Assembly (NCBI GenBank): GCA_005776545.1
Contig: SXOY01000321.1
Span: 1-7,428, forward strand
Origin: Planctomycetia bacterium
GTDB lineage: Bacteria > Planctomycetota > Phycisphaerae > Phycisphaerales > UBA1924
Length of the DNA: 7,428 nucleotides
Direction: 5' to 3'
The notes under the pieces: generated by a model
What the model was told of the DNA's origin: nothing
Seen by the model: the letters and a program-made list of their open reading frames with translations, nothing else
Databases searched by the model: none
Part shown: positions 5,233 to 7,428 of the stretch, one piece after another
Layout: every line of letters begins with the position of its first letter
How positions within the stretch are numbered: position 1 is the stretch's first letter
Translations under genes and position numbers: made by a program

Positions 5233-7428
5233 TCATTGTCCGGGCGTGTTTATCGGAGTGCTCCGTCGATCTTGCGCTCGCGTGCTCCCAGCACTCGAAG
5301 CCGGTTGAGGAGTAGTTTTTGCCGGTTCTTTCCAAACTGGAAGGTGGATTGAGACTTGCGCACCCTTGCCCGGTAGATTGGCTAGGGTGATTTCGCCACC
5401 CAGCGACGCAATCATGGATCTCGCCCGAGAAAGCCCCAGTCCGCGGCCGCGCCCTGCAGGTTTCTCAGAGAAGAACGGATCGAACGCATGGCGCAATGCC
5501 TGCGCTGTGAACCCGCTGCCGGAGTCCTGTACGCAGAAAGTAAGTGTTGCGCCGACCGCCTCAATTGTGAGTTCGCTGGTTGCATCGGGGGCAGCTTGGG
5601 AGGCATTACACATTATTTCGGCCAGTGCTCGAGAGACCATGGTTCGATCTACCCATACCTTGTCGATGCCAGGTCCAAGTTTCAACGAAACTGATGCGGG
5701 CTTGCCAAGCCGCTCTTTGGCGATCTTGCTTGCAAGTTCCACGATGCTGATAACAGTCACTGTTCCCAGTTCGGGTTTGGGAACTTTGGCGATGAGATTA
5801 AGGCTTGTAATAAGTTCGCTGAGATCGCGGGCCGCATCCACGATTGACTCGGCGGCGGCTTTCTCGCGAGCTGTTGAAAGAGTGGTAAGGAGCAATTGAC
5901 CGCGTCCGGAAATTACCGTGAGCGGATTGTTCATTTCATGTGCCGCGCCCGCAGTGACTTCACCCAACTTCGCCATCGCCTGGGTTTCGCCGAGTTTGGC
6001 TTGTGTGTGAACAAGGGTTCGATTTACTTGGTTGAACTGCTCAGCCATTCGTTGAGCTTCATCCTGATGCGTAGAGGCGCGGAGTGCTGACTCCCAGGCT
6101 GAGATCAGTGCCTCTGGGAGTGCCGATACCTGGCTGGGATCATGATCAAGAAGCAACGCCGCGGAGGCCTTGCCGCCTGTGCGAATGGGAGTTACGCACA
6201 GGTCAAACGGTGTTGACATAGATTCGAGAGCTTCGACGAACGTATTGCCGAGTGCGGTAATCGAACCGCCTGCACGCATGGCATTCATGCGATCTCGCAA
6301 ACTCGTCGCGTGCGTGGGCGGCTTGAACAACTTGGTTTCGGCGACGCGGCCGTCTGGCGCGAATTTCAGGATTTGCCACGGATCATTTTCGTTCACCTGA
6401 ACAACTGTGATTGCCTTGCCGTCTCCAAGCAGTTGCATCGCAGACTTACTGACTTGTGCGAGTGTTCCCGACAACCCGCGCGAAGGTCCATCGCTTGAGT
6501 GGAAAAGGTTGATTGCTGCAAGAATTCGGCCGTAATTTTCAGCCTGCGCCGCACGTTCCTGCAATGCAGTTGTAAATCGGCTGAGTTGTCGATTGGCCTG
6601 CAAGAGCGAAGACAACATCAGTTCAGGCGTTGTGAGTTCATCGAGTCCGAGGGACTTGCACCGCTCGACGACGTTTGCATGAAGTTCAACTGTGATCTCT
6701 TGCAATGATGATGCCGGAATCCCCATTTCCTCTGCAAGCGATGTTGAGGTCGCAGGGATTCCAAAATCTCCGCACCAGCCCAAATACAACTCGCGGCAAT
6801 AGGCACGAGCAACTGCCACGATGCCAATGAGCTGTTTGTGATCAGTTTCCGGAATCGCCTGATATGGTGTGCCATACAACCACATGACATCCTGCAACTG
6901 CGTCGGCAGGCCCCAGTGTTCCGCGCATCGTTTGCCCGCAATGTGATGATCAACGCCAAGAATCTGATTTTCCAGAGTCGCAGTCTCAACCTGACGTCGT
7001 TCAGCAAGGGCGATGACACGCGAGTAACTTTGTGGAAGCACCAGATCAAGTACGACACGTCCAAGTCCGTGCAAGAGACCAGCGACAAACGCCTCGTCCG
7101 GTGTGACACAGAGTTGTTTCTGGTTTCTCGCGATCAACTCTGATGCACATGCAACCGAGAGCGCATTCTTCCAGAATCCCACGCGATCGAAACACATTCT
7201 GCGAAGTTCGCTGGTGGCCGGGTCGCTTCTCGAAAGCTCGCCATCTGCCGCGTTGCCGCGCTCGGCCATCAGATCGTACACCGAAACGCTCAAAACTGCG
7301 GATCGGACAGCATCAAGGCCGAGCATTACTACGGCGCGACGCACGCTCGTGATCTTGTCACCCAGACCAGTTGATGCCTTACTGCAAAGACCCAGGATTC
7401 TCGCCGCCAGTGCGGGATCAGATTCAAT
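5233..7428 (-). CDS. HDOD-GAF-sensor histidine kinase (N-terminus outside window)
   Basis: The frame is open from the right edge to the TGA at 5235-5233, giving 731 visible residues. Residues 1 to about 235 are an HDOD domain, a non-catalytic HD relative: DPALAARILGLCSKAS at 4-19, AVVMLGLDAVRSAVL at 32-46, GLLHGLG at 117-123 and VDHHIAGKRCAEHWGLP at 159-175. A coiled-coil linker (about 276-300) leads to a GAF-like region (about 303-448) and a second helical linker (about 453-488). HisKA follows, with the H-box GAAHEMNNPL and phosphoacceptor His497. HATPase_c has N608 in the N box, DSGSGF at 635-640 (G1), DPFFSEK at 650-656 (F) and GRGRGLGLS at 659-667 (G2). The last 33 residues are a Pro/Ser/Thr-rich tail. 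I see no membrane segment, so it is a cytoplasmic kinase. The HD pair is His120-Gly121, so phosphodiesterase activity is not expected. A GTG at 7344 could be read as a start, but the HDOD motif extends upstream of it. The likely partner is the receiver-GAF protein downstream. Confidence 0.92.
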   Translation of the reverse strand: MESDPALAARILGLCSKASTGLGDKITSVRRAVVMLGLDAVRSAVLSVSVYDLMAERGNAADGELSRSDPATSELRRMCFDRVGFWKNALSVACASELIARNQKQLCVTPDEAFVAGLLHGLGRVVLDLVLPQSYSRVIALAERRQVETATLENQILGVDHHIAGKRCAEHWGLPTQLQDVMWLYGTPYQAIPETDHKQLIGIVAVARAYCRELYLGWCGDFGIPATSTSLAEEMGIPASSLQEITVELHANVVERCKSLGLDELTTPELMLSSLLQANRQLSRFTTALQERAAQAENYGRILAAINLFHSSDGPSRGLSGTLAQVSKSAMQLLGDGKAITVVQVNENDPWQILKFAPDGRVAETKLFKPPTHATSLRDRMNAMRAGGSITALGNTFVEALESMSTPFDLCVTPIRTGGKASAALLLDHDPSQVSALPEALISAWESALRASTHQDEAQRMAEQFNQVNRTLVHTQAKLGETQAMAKLGEVTAGAAHEMNNPLTVISGRGQLLLTTLSTAREKAAAESIVDAARDLSELITSLNLIAKVPKPELGTVTVISIVELASKIAKERLGKPASVSLKLGPGIDKVWVDRTMVSRALAEIMCNASQAAPDATSELTIEAVGATLTFCVQDSGSGFTAQALRHAFDPFFSEKPAGRGRGLGLSRARSMIASLGGEITLANLPGKGAQVSIHLPVWKEPAKTTPQPASSAGSTRAQDRRSTPINTPGQ

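Noticed and set aside
5060..5335. Small minus-strand frame bridging the kinase and receiver-GAF genes
   Set aside because: It overlaps both genes in a different frame, lacks a clear ribosome binding site and shows no family features; a frameshift link is not needed because both flanking genes are intact.
5366..5899. 177-codon plus-strand reading frame
   Set aside because: It lies antisense to the HisKA/HATPase part of the kinase, which has unmistakable catalytic motifs. The antisense product is Ser/Arg/Ala-rich with no recognisable domain.
7342..7344. GTG as the start codon of the histidine kinase
   Set aside because: The frame stays open to the window edge and the upstream residues (DPALAARILGLCSKAS) are clearly part of the HDOD domain.
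6750..7428. HD-GYP cyclic-di-GMP phosphodiesterase
   Set aside because: There is no GYP motif and the HD pair is His-Gly; the DPALAARIL and GVDHH...LP patterns are those of HDOD.

Overview
The window most likely comes from a Gram-negative, diderm bacterium, probably of the Planctomycetota and perhaps a Phycisphaerae-like lineage. Two proteins carry Sec-type signal peptides. One of these looks like an outer-membrane beta barrel ending in Arg-Phe. A receiver-GAF protein also resembles, from memory only, proteins I associate with planctomycetes. The taxonomic call is an inference and was not checked by any search. Composition is moderately GC-rich and looks even throughout. I see no rRNA, tRNA, insertion sequence, CRISPR array or phage gene.

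Layout from left to right. (a) 1-476, minus strand: the N-terminal part of an exported protein of unknown function with a proline-rich stretch; it runs off the left edge. (b) 477-672: a divergent intergenic region. (c) 673-2184, plus: a complete M32-family zinc metallocarboxypeptidase. (d) 2196-3152, minus: an exported probable outer-membrane beta-barrel protein, converging on the peptidase with an 11-bp gap. (e) 3201-3920, plus: TsaB, a partner in tRNA t6A synthesis, divergent from the barrel gene with at most 48 bp between the starts. (f) 3957-5132, minus: a receiver-coiled coil-GAF protein with a degenerate receiver domain. (g) 5233-7428, minus: a large HDOD-GAF-histidine kinase that enters from the right edge without its N-terminus.

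The genes in (f) and (g) form the only clear functional unit. The kinase lies upstream of the receiver-GAF protein on the same strand with a 100-bp gap, so they are probably co-transcribed as a cytoplasmic signalling pair. The kinase keeps every catalytic box (phosphoacceptor His497 of the visible part, plus N, G1, F and G2 boxes). Its neighbour's receiver keeps the phosphoacceptor Asp69 but has lost the acidic pair, the Ser/Thr and the Lys that normally support phosphorylation. That mismatch, together with the HDOD input module, is the most interesting thing here. The other genes are housekeeping or envelope genes with no evident link to one another.
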